Origin: Ralstonia sp. NFACC01
Lineage (GTDB): Bacteria > Pseudomonadota > Gammaproteobacteria > Burkholderiales > Burkholderiaceae
DNA length: 64,000 nt
Assembly (NCBI RefSeq): GCF_900115545.1
Contig: NZ_FOWV01000003.1
Coordinates: 372,001-436,000, forward strand
Direction of reading: 5' to 3'
Shown: piece by piece, positions 38,757 through 48,117 of the stretch
How positions within the stretch are numbered: position 1 is the stretch's first letter
Layout: every line of letters begins with the position of its first letter
Notes under the pieces: model-generated
What the model saw: the letters and a program-made list of their open reading frames with translations, nothing else
Databases searched by the model: none
What the model was told of the DNA's origin: nothing
Translations under genes and position numbers: made by a program

Positions 38757-39692
38757 TCAGCCCAGTGCGGTCACCAGCTCCGGCACGACGGCGTTCAGAT
38801 CGCCCACGAGGCCGTAGTCCGCCACCTGGAAGATCGGCGCTTCCGGATCCTTGTTGATCGCAACGATCACCTTGGAATCCTTCATGCCTGCCAAGTGCTG
38901 GATCGCGCCCGAGATACCGACGGCGATATACAGCTGCGGCGCGACGATCTTGCCGGTCTGGCCAACCTGGTAGTCGTTGGGCACAAAGCCGGCGTCCACT
39001 GCCGCGCGCGAGGCGCCCAGCGCTGCGCCCAGCTTGTCGGCCAGCGGCGTCAGCACCTTGGTGTAGTTCTCGCCCGAGCCTACGCCACGGCCGCCCGACA
39101 CGATGATCTTCGCGGCGGTCAATTCCGGGCGGTCGCTCTTCGTCACTTCGCGCGAGACGAATTGCGAGATGCCGGCGTCAGCCACGGCGGTCAGGTTTTC
39201 GGTAGCAGCGGAGCCACCGGTGGCAGCGGCCGGGTCGAATGCCGTGCCGCGCACGGTGATTACCTTCACCTTGTCGGCCGATTGCACGGTGGCAATCGCG
39301 TTGCCGGCGTAGATCGGGCGCTCGAAGGTGTCCGGGCCGTCGACCTTGGTGATGTCGGACAATTGGGCCACGTCCAGCTTGGCGGCCACGCGCGGCAGGA
39401 TGTTCTTGCCGTAGGCGGTGGCGGGCGCCAGGATGTGGCTGTAGTTACCGGCAACGGCCAGGGCCTGCTCGGCGACGTTCTCGGCCAGGCCATCGGCAAA
39501 CTGAGGGGCGTCGGCCACCAGCACCTTGGTCACGCCGGCGATCTGCGCGGCGGCTTGTGCAGCGGCGCCACAGCCAGCGCCGGCCACCAGCACGTGGACG
39601 TCACCGCCGCATTGGGCGGCGGCCGTCACGGTGTTCAGTGTCGCGGCCTTGATGGATTGGTTGTCGTGTTCAGCAATAACGAGTGCGGTCAT
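38757..39692 (-). CDS. etfA: Electron transfer flavoprotein alpha subunit
   Basis: EtfA (311 residues) holds FAD and, with EtfB, carries electrons from acyl-CoA dehydrogenases to ETF-ubiquinone oxidoreductase. The C-terminal FAD region is clear: [40 protein letters not shown] and [21 protein letters not shown]. It is the second gene of etfB-etfA, 54 bp after etfB. Confidence 0.97.
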   Translation of the reverse strand: MTALVIAEHDNQSIKAATLNTVTAAAQCGGDVHVLVAGAGCGAAAQAAAQIAGVTKVLVADAPQFADGLAENVAEQALAVAGNYSHILAPATAYGKNILPRVAAKLDVAQLSDITKVDGPDTFERPIYAGNAIATVQSADKVKVITVRGTAFDPAAATGGSAATENLTAVADAGISQFVSREVTKSDRPELTAAKIIVSGGRGVGSGENYTKVLTPLADKLGAALGASRAAVDAGFVPNDYQVGQTGKIVAPQLYIAVGISGAIQHLAGMKDSKVIVAINKDPEAPIFQVADYGLVGDLNAVVPELVTALG

Positions 39693-39746
39693 CTTGATCT
39701 GCCTGTTCGGTGTGCTTGAAGTTGCGTGCAGTAGCGGTTGACCGCC

Positions 39747-40496
39747 TTACAGCACCTTGGCTTCCGTCTTGAGCTTGGACACCAGCGTGGCCACATCGGG
39801 CACCATCACACCGGCGCTGCGCTTGGCGGGCTCGACCACCTTCAGCGTCTTCAGGCGCGGTGCAACGTCCACGCCCAGATCTTCCGGCTTGACCGTGTCG
39901 AGCTGCTTCTTCTTCGCCTTCATGATGTTCGGCAGCGTCACGTAGCGCGGCTCGTTCAGGCGCAGGTCGGTAGTGACCACGGCCGGCAGCTTGACCGACA
40001 GGGTTTCCAGGCCGCCGTCCACTTCACGCGTGACCGAGGCTTTGCCGTCAGCAATCTGCACCTTCGAAGCGAACGTGGCTTGCGGCAGCCCTGCCAGTGC
40101 AGCCAGCATCTGGCCGGTCTGGTTGGCGTCGTCGTCAATCGCCTGCTTGCCGAGGATGATCAGCTGCGGCTGTTCCTTGTCGACGAGTGCCTTGAGCAGC
40201 TTGGCCACTGCAAGCGGCTGCAGCTCTTCAGAGGTTTCGACCAGAATGCCGCGATCGGCGCCGATGGCCATGGCGGTGCGCAGGGTTTCCTGGCACTGCG
40301 TCACGCCGCACGAGACGGCGATCACTTCGGTAGCGACGCCCGCTTCCTTCAGGCGAACCGCCTCTTCCACGGCGATCTCGTCGAACGGGTTCATGCTCAT
40401 CTTGACGTTGGCCAGATCGACACCGCTGCCGTCCGTCTTCACGCGAACCTTCACGTTGTAATCGATCACGCGCTTGACTGCGACCAGGACTTTCAT
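39747..40496 (-). CDS. etfB: Electron transfer flavoprotein beta subunit
   Basis: EtfB (249 residues) binds AMP and forms the dimer with EtfA. Typical parts are [36 protein letters not shown] and [26 protein letters not shown]. It is the first gene of etfBA and has a strong promoter 40-75 bp upstream. Confidence 0.97.
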   Translation of the reverse strand: MKVLVAVKRVIDYNVKVRVKTDGSGVDLANVKMSMNPFDEIAVEEAVRLKEAGVATEVIAVSCGVTQCQETLRTAMAIGADRGILVETSEELQPLAVAKLLKALVDKEQPQLIILGKQAIDDDANQTGQMLAALAGLPQATFASKVQIADGKASVTREVDGGLETLSVKLPAVVTTDLRLNEPRYVTLPNIMKAKKKQLDTVKPEDLGVDVAPRLKTLKVVEPAKRSAGVMVPDVATLVSKLKTEAKVL

Positions 40497-40542
40497 GCGC
40501 TCACTCCACTAATTGATAAGACGATTTTGCAAAACGCCGGCC

Positions 40543-40571
40543 ATTATAAGGGGGGCTGGTCGCTCGCGTAA
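40543..40571 (-). promoter_or_regulatory. etfBA promoter
   Basis: On the minus strand a perfect -10 TATAAT (40543-40548) and -35 TTACGC (40566-40571) with a 17-bp spacer, about 45 bp upstream of the etfB ATG. Confidence 0.65.
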
Positions 40572-40601
40572 TTTTTCCGAACGGTCGTGCTATTTTAACC
40601 G

Positions 40602-40637
40602 CGAAAATTTGCCGGACGCCAGTCAAACGTCCGGCAA
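40602..40637 (-). terminator. Terminator-like hairpin downstream of metQ
   Basis: A 10-bp perfect stem TTGCCGGACG / CGTCCGGCAA (40609-40618 with 40628-40637), 9-nt loop, then a short T-rich tail (ATTTTC) on the minus strand. It ends metNIQ. Confidence 0.75.
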
Positions 40638-40685
40638 TCTGTTCGGTAGAACCCTCTACCGGGTCACCGAGAAATCATAAAGTGA

Positions 40686-41486
40686 TTACCAAGCCACAAT
40701 CACCGCATCTTTGTACTTCGTCTTGACGAAAGACTTCACGGCGTCGGAATGATACGCCTTCACCAGCTTGGCGACCCAGGGTTGGTCCTTGTCGGCGGCG
40801 CGGATGGCGATCACGTTGGCATACGGGCCTTTCGGGCTTTCGATGGCGATGCCGTCCTTGGTCGGGTCCAGGTTGGCCTTCTCGGCATAGTTGCCATTGA
40901 TGGCGGCGGCATCCAGGTCATCCAGCGAGCGCGGCAGTTGCGCGGCATCCAACTCGACGAACTTCAGCTTCTTGGGGTTCTCTGCCACGTCGCGCGGCGA
41001 GGCCTTGAAACCGGCGTTCGGCTTGAGCTTGATCACGCCTTGCGATTGCAGCAGCAGAAGCGCGCGGCCGCCATTGGTGGGATCGTTCGGCAGGCCGAAG
41101 CGCGCACCGTCCTTCAATTCCTTCAGCGACTTGATCTTCTTCGAGTAGATCCCCATCGGGAAGGTGATGGTCTGGCCGACGCTCACAAACTTGTAGCCGC
41201 GCGTGGCAATCTGGTCGTCCAGATACGGCTGGTGTTGATAGCTGTTGGCGTCCAGATCGCCGGCAGCGAGGGCCGCATTCGGCTGGATGTAATCGTTGAA
41301 CTCGACGATCTGGAGCTTCAGGCCGTCCTTCTCGGCGACCTTCTTCACTTCTTCCATGATCTCGGCGTGCGGGCCGGCGGTCACGCCGATCTTGATCGGC
41401 TTGCTCTGCGCCAGGGCGCTGCCTGCGACCAACGCCAGTGCGGCACCAAGGCTCGCGGACCATTGAAGCAGTTGACGGCGATTCAT
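40686..41486 (-). CDS. metQ: Methionine ABC transporter substrate-binding protein
   Basis: A 266-residue NlpA/MetQ-family binding protein. Family parts: KIGVTAGPHAEIMEEVKKVAEK, VEFNDYIQPNAALAAGDLDAN, YQHQPYLDDQI and PNDPTNGGRALLLLQSQG. The signal peptide (MNRRQLLQWSASLGAALALV, cleavage after SALA) has no lipobox, and the whole protein has no cysteine, so unlike E. coli MetQ it cannot be lipid-anchored. An Arg-Arg pair (NRRQLLQW) may indicate Tat export. It is the last gene of metN-metI-metQ. Confidence 0.93.
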   Translation of the reverse strand: MNRRQLLQWSASLGAALALVAGSALAQSKPIKIGVTAGPHAEIMEEVKKVAEKDGLKLQIVEFNDYIQPNAALAAGDLDANSYQHQPYLDDQIATRGYKFVSVGQTITFPMGIYSKKIKSLKELKDGARFGLPNDPTNGGRALLLLQSQGVIKLKPNAGFKASPRDVAENPKKLKFVELDAAQLPRSLDDLDAAAINGNYAEKANLDPTKDGIAIESPKGPYANVIAIRAADKDQPWVAKLVKAYHSDAVKSFVKTKYKDAVIVAW

Positions 41487-41519
41487 TGTGTTTCCTCGTT
41501 TTGTCTGTCGATTGGGTGA

Positions 41520-42173
41520 TTAACGGTGGCTCAGGCGGCGCACGAGCCAATCGCCCGTCGATTGCACCGCCTGCACAAAGACGATCAGGATGACGACCAC
41601 CGCCAGCATGATGTCCGATTCGTAGCGCTGATAGCCGTAGCGAATGCCCAGATCGCCCAGGCCGCCGCCGCCGATGGTACCGGCCATGGCCGAGTAGCCT
41701 ACAAGACTGACGAAGGTGATTGTCAGGCCGGCGAGGATGCCCGGCATCGCCTCTGGCAACAGCACCTTGTAGACGAGTTGGCCCGTCGTCGCCCCCATCG
41801 ATTGAGCTGCCTCGATCAGGCCGCGGTCCACTTCGCGCAACGCGGTCTCGACCAGGCGGGCGACAAAGGGAATCGCCGCGATCGTCAGCGGCACGATGGC
41901 CGCGGCGGTGCCGATGGAGGAGCCCGCCAGCAGGCGCGTGAACGGAATCACCGCGACCAGCAGGATGATGAACGGCACGGAGCGCACGGCATTGACGACA
42001 AGGCCCGCCACGCGGTTGAACACCGGCGCCGACAGCACGCCGCCCGAAGTCGTCAGATACAGCAGTACGCCCAGCGGCACGCCAAACAGCGCACCAATGC
42101 CGCCGGACACGCCAACCATGGCGAGCGTTTCCCAGAAGGCCGGCAGGAACAGATCGGTCAGGTCAGACCACAT
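41520..42173 (-). CDS. metI: Methionine ABC transporter permease
   Basis: A 217-residue permease with five or more hydrophobic helices. The EAA-type loop contacting MetN is [26 protein letters not shown]. The N-terminus ([20 protein letters not shown]) is typical of MetI. Its start overlaps the end of metN by 11 bp, so translation is probably coupled. Confidence 0.95.
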   Translation of the reverse strand: MWSDLTDLFLPAFWETLAMVGVSGGIGALFGVPLGVLLYLTTSGGVLSAPVFNRVAGLVVNAVRSVPFIILLVAVIPFTRLLAGSSIGTAAAIVPLTIAAIPFVARLVETALREVDRGLIEAAQSMGATTGQLVYKVLLPEAMPGILAGLTITFVSLVGYSAMAGTIGGGGLGDLGIRYGYQRYESDIMLAVVVILIVFVQAVQSTGDWLVRRLSHR

Positions 42174-43212
42174 GGTTGATCTCCTCGACCACCACGCCTT
42201 GCTCGCGCAGGAAGTTCATCGCGTTGTTGATGTCGGCGGTCTCCCCCGATGCCAGGATCGCCAGCGAACCAAAGGCCTGGCCCTGGATCTCGTCGATATG
42301 GCCGTGCAGGATGTTGAAGTCGAGCCCGTAGTTGCGGATCGCCTGCGCCAGCACCGGCTGATCCACACCCGCACCCGTGAAGGCTAGGCGGAACAGATGG
42401 TCCCGCCCGCCCTGCTCGCGCGCAACGAGCCGGCTTTCCACGCGGGCCAGTACCGAGGGCGGCAGTTCCTGCGAGATCACCTCGCCGATGAGCGCGCGCG
42501 TTACGTCATGCGCGGGCTTCAGGAACACGTCAATCACACGGCCCAGTTCCACCACCCGGCCGGCGTCGAGCACCGCCACACGGTCGCACACCTGCTTGAT
42601 AACTTCCATCTGGTGCGTGATCAGCACGATGGTCAGGCCCAGTTCGCGGTTGATCTTGCGCAGCAGGTCAAGAATCGAGCGCGTCGTCTCCGGGTCCAGC
42701 GCGGAGGTCGCCTCGTCGGAGAGCAGCACATCTGGCTGGCTGGCCAGCGCGCGGGCGATGCCAACGCGCTGCTTCTGGCCACCGGAAATCTGCGCGGGGT
42801 AGCGGTCCTTGTGCGCAGACAGGCCCACCAGTTCCAGCAGCGGCAACACGATCTCGCGTATGCGTTCACGCGACGTGCCGGCCAACTCCAGCGGCAGCGC
42901 CACGTTGTCATATACGGTGCGCGAAGACAGCAAGTTGAAGTGCTGGAAGATCATGCCGATCTTGCGGCGCGCTTGCCGCAGGCCGTCGGCATTGAGTGCG
43001 GTGAGCTCCTGCCCTGCCACGGTAACGGTGCCGGAGGTCGGCCGATTCAGCAGATTGATGACGCGGACCAGCGTGCTCTTGCCCGCGCCGCTGCGGCCGA
43101 TGATGCCGAAGATTTCTCCCCGGTCGATGGTGAGGTCCACGTCGCGCAGCGCGTGGACGTCATGGCCGCCCGCTCCCCGAAAGTGCTGCGATATCCCCTT
43201 GAGTTCGATCAT
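42163..43212 (-). CDS. metN: Methionine ABC transporter ATP-binding protein
   Basis: MetN (349 residues) powers methionine import. Walker A is [17 protein letters not shown], the signature [16 protein letters not shown] and Walker [17 protein letters not shown]; the C-terminal 90 residues are the NIL regulatory domain that senses cytoplasmic methionine ([23 protein letters not shown]-like). The start ATG 43212 ([13 protein letters not shown]) fits the family, but it has no ribosome-binding site and lies 8 nt after a terminator-type hairpin; TTG 43233 inside that hairpin is an alternative. First gene of metNIQ. Confidence 0.94.
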   Translation of the reverse strand: MIELKGISQHFRGAGGHDVHALRDVDLTIDRGEIFGIIGRSGAGKSTLVRVINLLNRPTSGTVTVAGQELTALNADGLRQARRKIGMIFQHFNLLSSRTVYDNVALPLELAGTSRERIREIVLPLLELVGLSAHKDRYPAQISGGQKQRVGIARALASQPDVLLSDEATSALDPETTRSILDLLRKINRELGLTIVLITHQMEVIKQVCDRVAVLDAGRVVELGRVIDVFLKPAHDVTRALIGEVISQELPPSVLARVESRLVAREQGGRDHLFRLAFTGAGVDQPVLAQAIRNYGLDFNILHGHIDEIQGQAFGSLAILASGETADINNAMNFLREQGVVVEEINHVV

Positions 43213-43220
43213 GCGTACAG

Positions 43221-43259
43221 ACAAAAACGGCAACCGCCCAGTGCCTAGGCCGTTGCCGT
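43221..43259 (-). terminator. Hairpin with U-tract directly before metN (terminator or attenuator)
   Basis: An 8-bp stem ACGGCAAC / GTTGCCGT (43227-43234 with 43252-43259) extended by GCC/GGC after a C-C mismatch, then TTTTTGT on the minus strand. It ends only 8 nt before the metN ATG. It can end the upstream deacetylase-family transcript, but since no promoter fits between it and metN it may also act as an attenuator. A possible metN promoter with -10 TACACT lies just upstream (about 43282-43287). Confidence 0.7.
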
Positions 43260-43378
43260 CTCTTTTTTGTTGGAATAAGACGCTAGTGTAAGGCAGACCC
43301 TACATGCGAGGAACGATTCTTTAACGATGTCTTTATTACTTTTTTGAATGTCATTGACGATTCGTCACCGTCCATCGC

Positions 43379-44302
43379 TTAAAGCTCGGCCAGCGCCTTA
43401 ACGTGCGCCACCACACTGCGCCCGAGCGCGCTGAGGTTGTAGCCGCCCTCCAGACAACTGACGATCCGGCCCTTGGCGTGTGCGCGCGCCACCTGCATGA
43501 GCTGCTGCGTGATCCACGCGTAGTCCGCCTCGACCAGGCCCATCTGGCCCAGATCGTCTTCGCGGTGCGCATCGAAACCGGCGGAGATGAACAGCATTTC
43601 GGGCTGGAACGCATCTAAGCGAGGCACCCAAATGGTTTCCACCACTTCGCGCACGGTCAAACCGTTCGTATAGGCCGGCAGCGGGATGTTCACCATGTTG
43701 GCCGCTACCGCTTCGGTGCCGGAATACGGATAGAACGGGTGCTGGAAGATGCTGCACATCAGCACGCGCGGCTCGTTGATGAACGCCGCCTCGGTGCCGT
43801 TGCCGTGGTGCACGTCAAAGTCGACGATCGCCACGCGCTGCAAGCCGTGATGGTCCAGCGCATGACGCGCGGCCACGGCCACATTGTTGAAGAAGCAGAA
43901 GCCCATTGCGCGGCCCGGCTCCGCATGATGGCCAGGTGGGCGCACGCTGCAGAAGGCGTTCTCCAGCTCGCCGGCGATGACCTTGTCGGTGGCGTCCACC
44001 GCAGCCCCCGCCGCCAACACTGCAGCCATGTATGTGTGCGGGTTCATCGAGGTGTCGGGATCGATCGGCATATAACCGGCAATCGGCACGCTGGCCACCA
44101 GCTCGCGCACGTATTCAGCGCGATGGACGCGACATAGCTGCGCCTCGGTGGCGGGCGGCGCCTCGCAGGGAACGAGCAGGTCGTCGATGCGGCTGGCGAT
44201 GAGCTGGTCTTCGATCGCGCGCAGGCGGTCCGGGCATTCGGGATGGTGCGGTCCCATCTCGTGCCGGAGGAATTCGGGATGCGTGTAGAGGCCGGTCGCC
44301 AT
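43379..44302 (-). CDS. Histone deacetylase family zinc amidohydrolase (AcuC/AphA type)
   Basis: A 307-residue class II HDAC-like enzyme that should hydrolyse an acetyl-amide, perhaps on acetylated polyamines or lysine. The zinc and catalytic residues are recognisable in CSVRPPGHHAEPGRAMGFCF, VDFDVHHGNGTEAAF and SAGFDAHREDDLGQMGL, with GGYNLSALGRSVVAH at the C-terminus. It is upstream of metN on the same strand, separated by 166 bp and a terminator, so no functional link is claimed. Divergent from mltB. Confidence 0.9.
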   Translation of the reverse strand: MATGLYTHPEFLRHEMGPHHPECPDRLRAIEDQLIASRIDDLLVPCEAPPATEAQLCRVHRAEYVRELVASVPIAGYMPIDPDTSMNPHTYMAAVLAAGAAVDATDKVIAGELENAFCSVRPPGHHAEPGRAMGFCFFNNVAVAARHALDHHGLQRVAIVDFDVHHGNGTEAAFINEPRVLMCSIFQHPFYPYSGTEAVAANMVNIPLPAYTNGLTVREVVETIWVPRLDAFQPEMLFISAGFDAHREDDLGQMGLVEADYAWITQQLMQVARAHAKGRIVSCLEGGYNLSALGRSVVAHVKALAEL

Positions 44303-44433
44303 GTTGTTGTGATCCGGTGTGCTTCAGTGTCTCCAGCCGCTACGTTAGCACGGCTGTGCGACAACGCCGCACGCCCCGGGCGATCCAACAGACGCATCCG
44401 CTACAATGCCCCGATCCCGTATGAAGCCTGCCC

Positions 44434-45558
44434 ATGAGCCAATCGCCTTCTTCCCGTCGTCCCGTATTGCGCGCCCTGGTGGCTGGCGCAGCGCTTTCCG
44501 CGCTCTCTTTCCCGGCGCTCTCGCTGGCTGCCAAGAAAGCTGCCAAGTCGCCCAAGCGCCGCGTTGCGGTGCATGAAGAAGAGATCGACCCCGATCGTTA
44601 TCGCAACAATCCGCAAACGCAGGCCTTCATCGGCATGCTGGTCGCGCAGTACAACTTTGACCGGACATCGCTCGATACGCTGTTTGCCGGAACGGCCTAT
44701 TCCGCTACGGTGGCGCGCCTGATCCTGCCTCCGGCCACGCCCGCGCGTCGCAGCTGGACGGCCTATCGCGGACGCTTCATCGAGCCGATCCGCATTGGCG
44801 CCGGCGTACGCTTCTGGCAGCAATACGGCGACACACTGCGCCGTGCCGAGAACGAATTTGGCGTGCCGGCCGACGTGATCGTGGGCATCCTGGGCGTCGA
44901 GACCATCTACGGCCGAGACATGGGCAACTTCCGCGTGATGGACGCGTTGTCCACGCTGGCCTTCGACTACCCCGATACGCCCAACCGCGAAGACCGCAGC
45001 ACGATGTTCCGCAACCAACTCAAGGACTTCTTGCTCTGGTGCCGCGACACGGGCACGGACACCTTCTCGGTCCTCGGCTCGTATGCGGGCGCAGTCGGCA
45101 TTCCGCAATTCATGCCAACCAGCATCCGCGAATACGCCATCGATTACGACCGCGATGGTCATATCGACCTGCGCAACAGCGCGGCGGATGCCATCGGCAG
45201 CGTCGCACGCTTCCTGCAGATGCACGGCTGGGAACCGAACCGCCCTGTGATGTGGAACATTGCCCGTGATGCGGACAGCCAAGGCATCGCAGCAGCGGCA
45301 GCGGACGGCCAGCCGTATCCCGGCATGACGCTGTCGAGGCTCACGCGCGCTGGTCTGGCGCTGGCTCCGGGCGTCGATGCCACACGCGAGCAGGAAACCG
45401 AGGTGCTGATGATCGACCTGCCCACGCCGGGTCAGCCGACCGAGTACCGCGTCGGCCTGCGCAACTTCTACGTGCTCACGCGCTACAACCGCAGCTTCTT
45501 CTACGCAGCTGCGGTGTACGAGTTGGGCCAAGCCGTGCGGCAGGCGATGCAGGGTTGA
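44434..45558 (+). CDS. mltB: Lytic murein transglycosylase B
   Basis: MltB cuts the glycan strands of peptidoglycan in the periplasm. The 374 residues have an export signal (VLRALVAGAALSALSFPALS, preceded by SRR) but no lipobox. The family blocks are FIEPIRIGAGVRFWQQYG, VPADVIVGILGVETIYGRDMG (catalytic Glu), AFDYPDTPNREDR, GSYAGAVGIPQFMPTSIREYA and YRVGLRNFYVLTRYNRSFFYA. It stands alone, divergent from the HDAC-like gene. Confidence 0.95.
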   Translation: MSQSPSSRRPVLRALVAGAALSALSFPALSLAAKKAAKSPKRRVAVHEEEIDPDRYRNNPQTQAFIGMLVAQYNFDRTSLDTLFAGTAYSATVARLILPPATPARRSWTAYRGRFIEPIRIGAGVRFWQQYGDTLRRAENEFGVPADVIVGILGVETIYGRDMGNFRVMDALSTLAFDYPDTPNREDRSTMFRNQLKDFLLWCRDTGTDTFSVLGSYAGAVGIPQFMPTSIREYAIDYDRDGHIDLRNSAADAIGSVARFLQMHGWEPNRPVMWNIARDADSQGIAAAAADGQPYPGMTLSRLTRAGLALAPGVDATREQETEVLMIDLPTPGQPTEYRVGLRNFYVLTRYNRSFFYAAAVYELGQAVRQAMQG

Positions 45559-45576
45559 TCCACCGTCCACGCAAAC

Positions 45577-45606
45577 AAAAAGCGCAGCTCCGGCTGCGCT
45601 TTTTTC
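45577..45606. terminator. Bidirectional terminator between mltB and cysM
   Basis: 12-bp stem AAAAAGCGCAGC / GCTGCGCTTTTT with 4-nt loop (45577-45588 with 45593-45604). Confidence 0.9.
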
Positions 45607-45625
45607 TTGGCGATGCGGCGTGCCG

Positions 45626-46528
45626 TCAGGCGGGGAAAACGCCCGTCGACAAGTAACGGTCGCCTCGATCGCACACCACGAACACGATCGTCGCGTTTTC
45701 GACTTCCTCGGCCACACGCAGTGCCACGCACAACGCACCCGCCGCAGATATCCCGCAGAAGATACCTTCTTCGCGAGCCATGCGACGCGCCATGTGCTCG
45801 GCGTCGGACTGACTCACCGGCTCGGTGCGATCGATGTACTTCGGATCGTAGATCTTCGGCATGTACGCCTCGGGCCACTTGCGGATGCCCGGAATGCGCG
45901 AGCCTTCTTCCGGCTGTGCGCCCACGATCTGGATGTCGGCGTTCTTCTCTTTCAGGAAGCGCGAGACACCGGTAATCGTGCCCGTCGTCCCCATCGCCGA
46001 GACGAAATGCGTGATGCGGCCCTCGGTGTCGCGCCACAGTTCGGGGCCGGTGGTTTCGTAGTGCGAAAGCGGGTTGTCCGGATTGGCAAACTGATCGAGG
46101 ATGACGCCCTTACCTTCCTTCTCCATCGCGTCGGCCAGGTCACGTGCGTATTCCATGCCGCCTTTGACGGGGGTGAGGATGATCTCCGCGCCGTAAGCGG
46201 CCATGCTTTGGCGGCGTTCCACCGACAGGTCTTCCGGCATGATCAGCACCATCTTGTAGCCACGCACGGCGGCGGCCATGGCCAGGGCAATGCCCGTGTT
46301 GCCCGACGTGGATTCGATCAGCGTGTCACCCGGCTTGATGCGGCCACGCGCTTCGGCGTGCTTGATCATGGACAGCGCAGGGCGATCCTTGACCGAGCCG
46401 GCTGGGTTATTGCCCTCGAGTTTGCCGAGGATGACATTGCCGCGGCGCGCGTTGCCTTCGCCGGGAATGCGCTGGAGCTGAACCAAGGGCGTGTTGCCGA
46501 TGGTGTCTTCGATGGTGAGATAGGCCAT
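45626..46528 (-). CDS. cysM: Cysteine synthase B
   Basis: CysM makes cysteine (or S-sulfocysteine) from O-acetylserine. The 300-residue PLP enzyme begins MAYLTIEDTIGNTPLVQLQR; the PLP lysine is in GNNPAGSVKDRPALSMI, followed by ESTSGNTGIALAMAAAVRGY and the phosphate loop MGTTGTITGVSRFL. The Arg-containing RRQSMAAYGAE and the length fit CysM rather than CysK. ATG 46528 is the conserved start. Confidence 0.94.
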   Translation of the reverse strand: MAYLTIEDTIGNTPLVQLQRIPGEGNARRGNVILGKLEGNNPAGSVKDRPALSMIKHAEARGRIKPGDTLIESTSGNTGIALAMAAAVRGYKMVLIMPEDLSVERRQSMAAYGAEIILTPVKGGMEYARDLADAMEKEGKGVILDQFANPDNPLSHYETTGPELWRDTEGRITHFVSAMGTTGTITGVSRFLKEKNADIQIVGAQPEEGSRIPGIRKWPEAYMPKIYDPKYIDRTEPVSQSDAEHMARRMAREEGIFCGISAAGALCVALRVAEEVENATIVFVVCDRGDRYLSTGVFPA

Positions 46529-46590
46529 GATGCGTGGGGGACGGGAATCAAGGCATTGTAATGCAGCCCAAATCCCTTGCCCCACACATG

Positions 46591-46619
46591 GCAAAACGCC
46601 CCGCTCGGGGCGGGGCGTT
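46591..46619 (-). terminator. Terminator downstream of the ComEA-like gene
   Basis: 10-bp stem AACGCCCCGC / GCGGGGCGTT (46595-46604 with 46610-46619) and a short T-run on the minus strand. Confidence 0.75.
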
Positions 46620-46639
46620 GGCGGCAGGTGACCGCAGAC

Positions 46640-46963
46640 TTACTTCTTCTTTGCGTCCTTGCTGTCCTTCTTGGCTGCGGCCGGCGCCGCTGCCGCTGCC
46701 GGAGCGCCGAACGTCAGACCTTCGTTCTCCAGCTTGACGAGCGTCTTGTCGCCAATGCCGGACACGCGAGCCTTGAAGTCGGCGGCGTCTTTGTACGGAC
46801 CGTTCTTGGTGCGCTCTTCAATGATCGACTTGGAACGCTTGGGACCAATGCCGGACAGCGTCTCAAGCGCAGCATGATCTGCAGTATTCACATCTACCGC
46901 GGCCCACGAGACCGACAGCATCGACAGCGACATCAACGCGGTAGCCAACAGCTTCTTCAACAT
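46640..46963 (-). CDS. ComEA-like helix-hairpin-helix protein, exported
   Basis: A 107-residue protein with a signal peptide (MLKKLLATALMSLSMLSVSW, cleavage after WA-A) and a double helix-hairpin-helix DNA-binding motif (VDVNTADHAALETLSGIGPK and ADFKARVSGIGDKTLVKLEN). The C-terminus is an Ala/Lys tail. Such ComEA-type proteins bind incoming DNA in the periplasm during natural transformation, for which Ralstonia is known. AAGGAG before ATG 46963 decides the start. It is a single gene between two terminators. Confidence 0.85.
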   Translation of the reverse strand: MLKKLLATALMSLSMLSVSWAAVDVNTADHAALETLSGIGPKRSKSIIEERTKNGPYKDAADFKARVSGIGDKTLVKLENEGLTFGAPAAAAAPAAAKKDSKDAKKK

Positions 46964-46987
46964 GTGCTTCTCCTTGGTATTGGGAGG

Positions 46988-47016
46988 AAAAAAAACCGCC
47001 ACATGAGGTGGCGGTT
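46988..47016 (-). terminator. Terminator after hldD
   Basis: 7-10 bp stem (CCGCCAC / GTGGCGG, extended by A-T pairs; about 46993-47016), followed by T8 on the minus strand. Confidence 0.85.
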
Positions 47017-47103
47017 TCGACACATCTTAAAGAGCGTCCTGGCGATTCCGCAGCGAACGGACAAAAAGTCACACGCCGTCTGATTCTTGGCAGAACTGAT
47101 CGA

Positions 47104-48099
47104 TCAGGCCGGCTGCTTCAACAGCCACTGACAGTAACGCTCCACGCCTTCCTGGACCGTCAGGAACGGCGCCGTGTAACCCGCCGCGCGCAGGCGCGAC
47201 TGGTCCGCCTGCGTGAAGCACTGATACTTGCCACGCAATGCGTCGGGGAATTTCACGTATTCGATCAGGCCTTCCTGTGCCAGCTCTTCGGTCGAAAGCG
47301 CCGGCTTGCCTTCCGCTGCGCGCAACGTGTTCACGACCGTCGTGGCGATATCGTTGAACGGCTGCGCGCGGCCCGTGCCGAGGTTGAAGATGCCCGACTT
47401 GTCCGGATTGTCGAAGAAAAACAGGTTGACCTTCACCACATCTTCCACCGACACGAAATCGCGCATTTGGCCACCTTGCGGGTAGCCGTTGTACTCGCCG
47501 AACAACTTGACCGTCCCTTCTGCGCGGAACTGGTTGAAGTTGTGGAACGCCACAGAAGCCATGCGACCCTTGTGCTGCTCACGCGGCCCGTAGACGTTGA
47601 AGTAGCGGAAGCCGACGATCTGCGACAGCGCGGTTGGCATGACACGCCGCACGATCTGGTCGAACAGCAGCTTGGAATAGCCGTACACGTTGAGCGGCCG
47701 CTCGAACTCGGGCGCTTCGCGGAACGTTTCCGACGCGCCGTATGTGGCTGCCGACGAGGCATAGAGAAACTGCACCCCTTGGTCCAGGCACGCACGCATC
47801 ACCGCCAGCGAGTAGCGGTAATTGTTGTCCATCATGTAGCGGCCGTCGGTCTCCATGGTGTCGGAGCAGGCGCCTTCATGGAAGATCGCGCGGACTTTGC
47901 CGAACTCGCCGCGCGCAAAACGCTCAACAAAATCGGTCTTGTCCAGGTAGTCGCTGATCTGGCAGTCGACGATGTTTTTGAACTTGTCGGCCCGTGTGAG
48001 GTTGTCGACGGCGATGATGTCGGTCTCGCCGCGCTCGTTCAGACCTTTGACGATGTTGGCGCCGATAAAGCCGGCCGCGCCGGTGACGATGATGGTCAT
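47104..48099 (-). CDS. hldD: ADP-L-glycero-D-manno-heptose 6-epimerase
   Basis: HldD (RfaD) makes the heptose donor for the LPS inner core. The 331-residue short-chain dehydrogenase fold starts with [20 protein letters not shown] (NADP site), has SSAATYG and the catalytic Tyr in [12 protein letters not shown], and the family block [20 protein letters not shown]. It lies 18 bp downstream of the heptose kinase gene, and the two act in the same pathway. End of the ugd-hldE-hldD run. Confidence 0.97.
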   Translation of the reverse strand: MTIIVTGAAGFIGANIVKGLNERGETDIIAVDNLTRADKFKNIVDCQISDYLDKTDFVERFARGEFGKVRAIFHEGACSDTMETDGRYMMDNNYRYSLAVMRACLDQGVQFLYASSAATYGASETFREAPEFERPLNVYGYSKLLFDQIVRRVMPTALSQIVGFRYFNVYGPREQHKGRMASVAFHNFNQFRAEGTVKLFGEYNGYPQGGQMRDFVSVEDVVKVNLFFFDNPDKSGIFNLGTGRAQPFNDIATTVVNTLRAAEGKPALSTEELAQEGLIEYVKFPDALRGKYQCFTQADQSRLRAAGYTAPFLTVQEGVERYCQWLLKQPA

Positions 48100-48117
48100 G
48101 ATCCGTTGATCAGGTGA

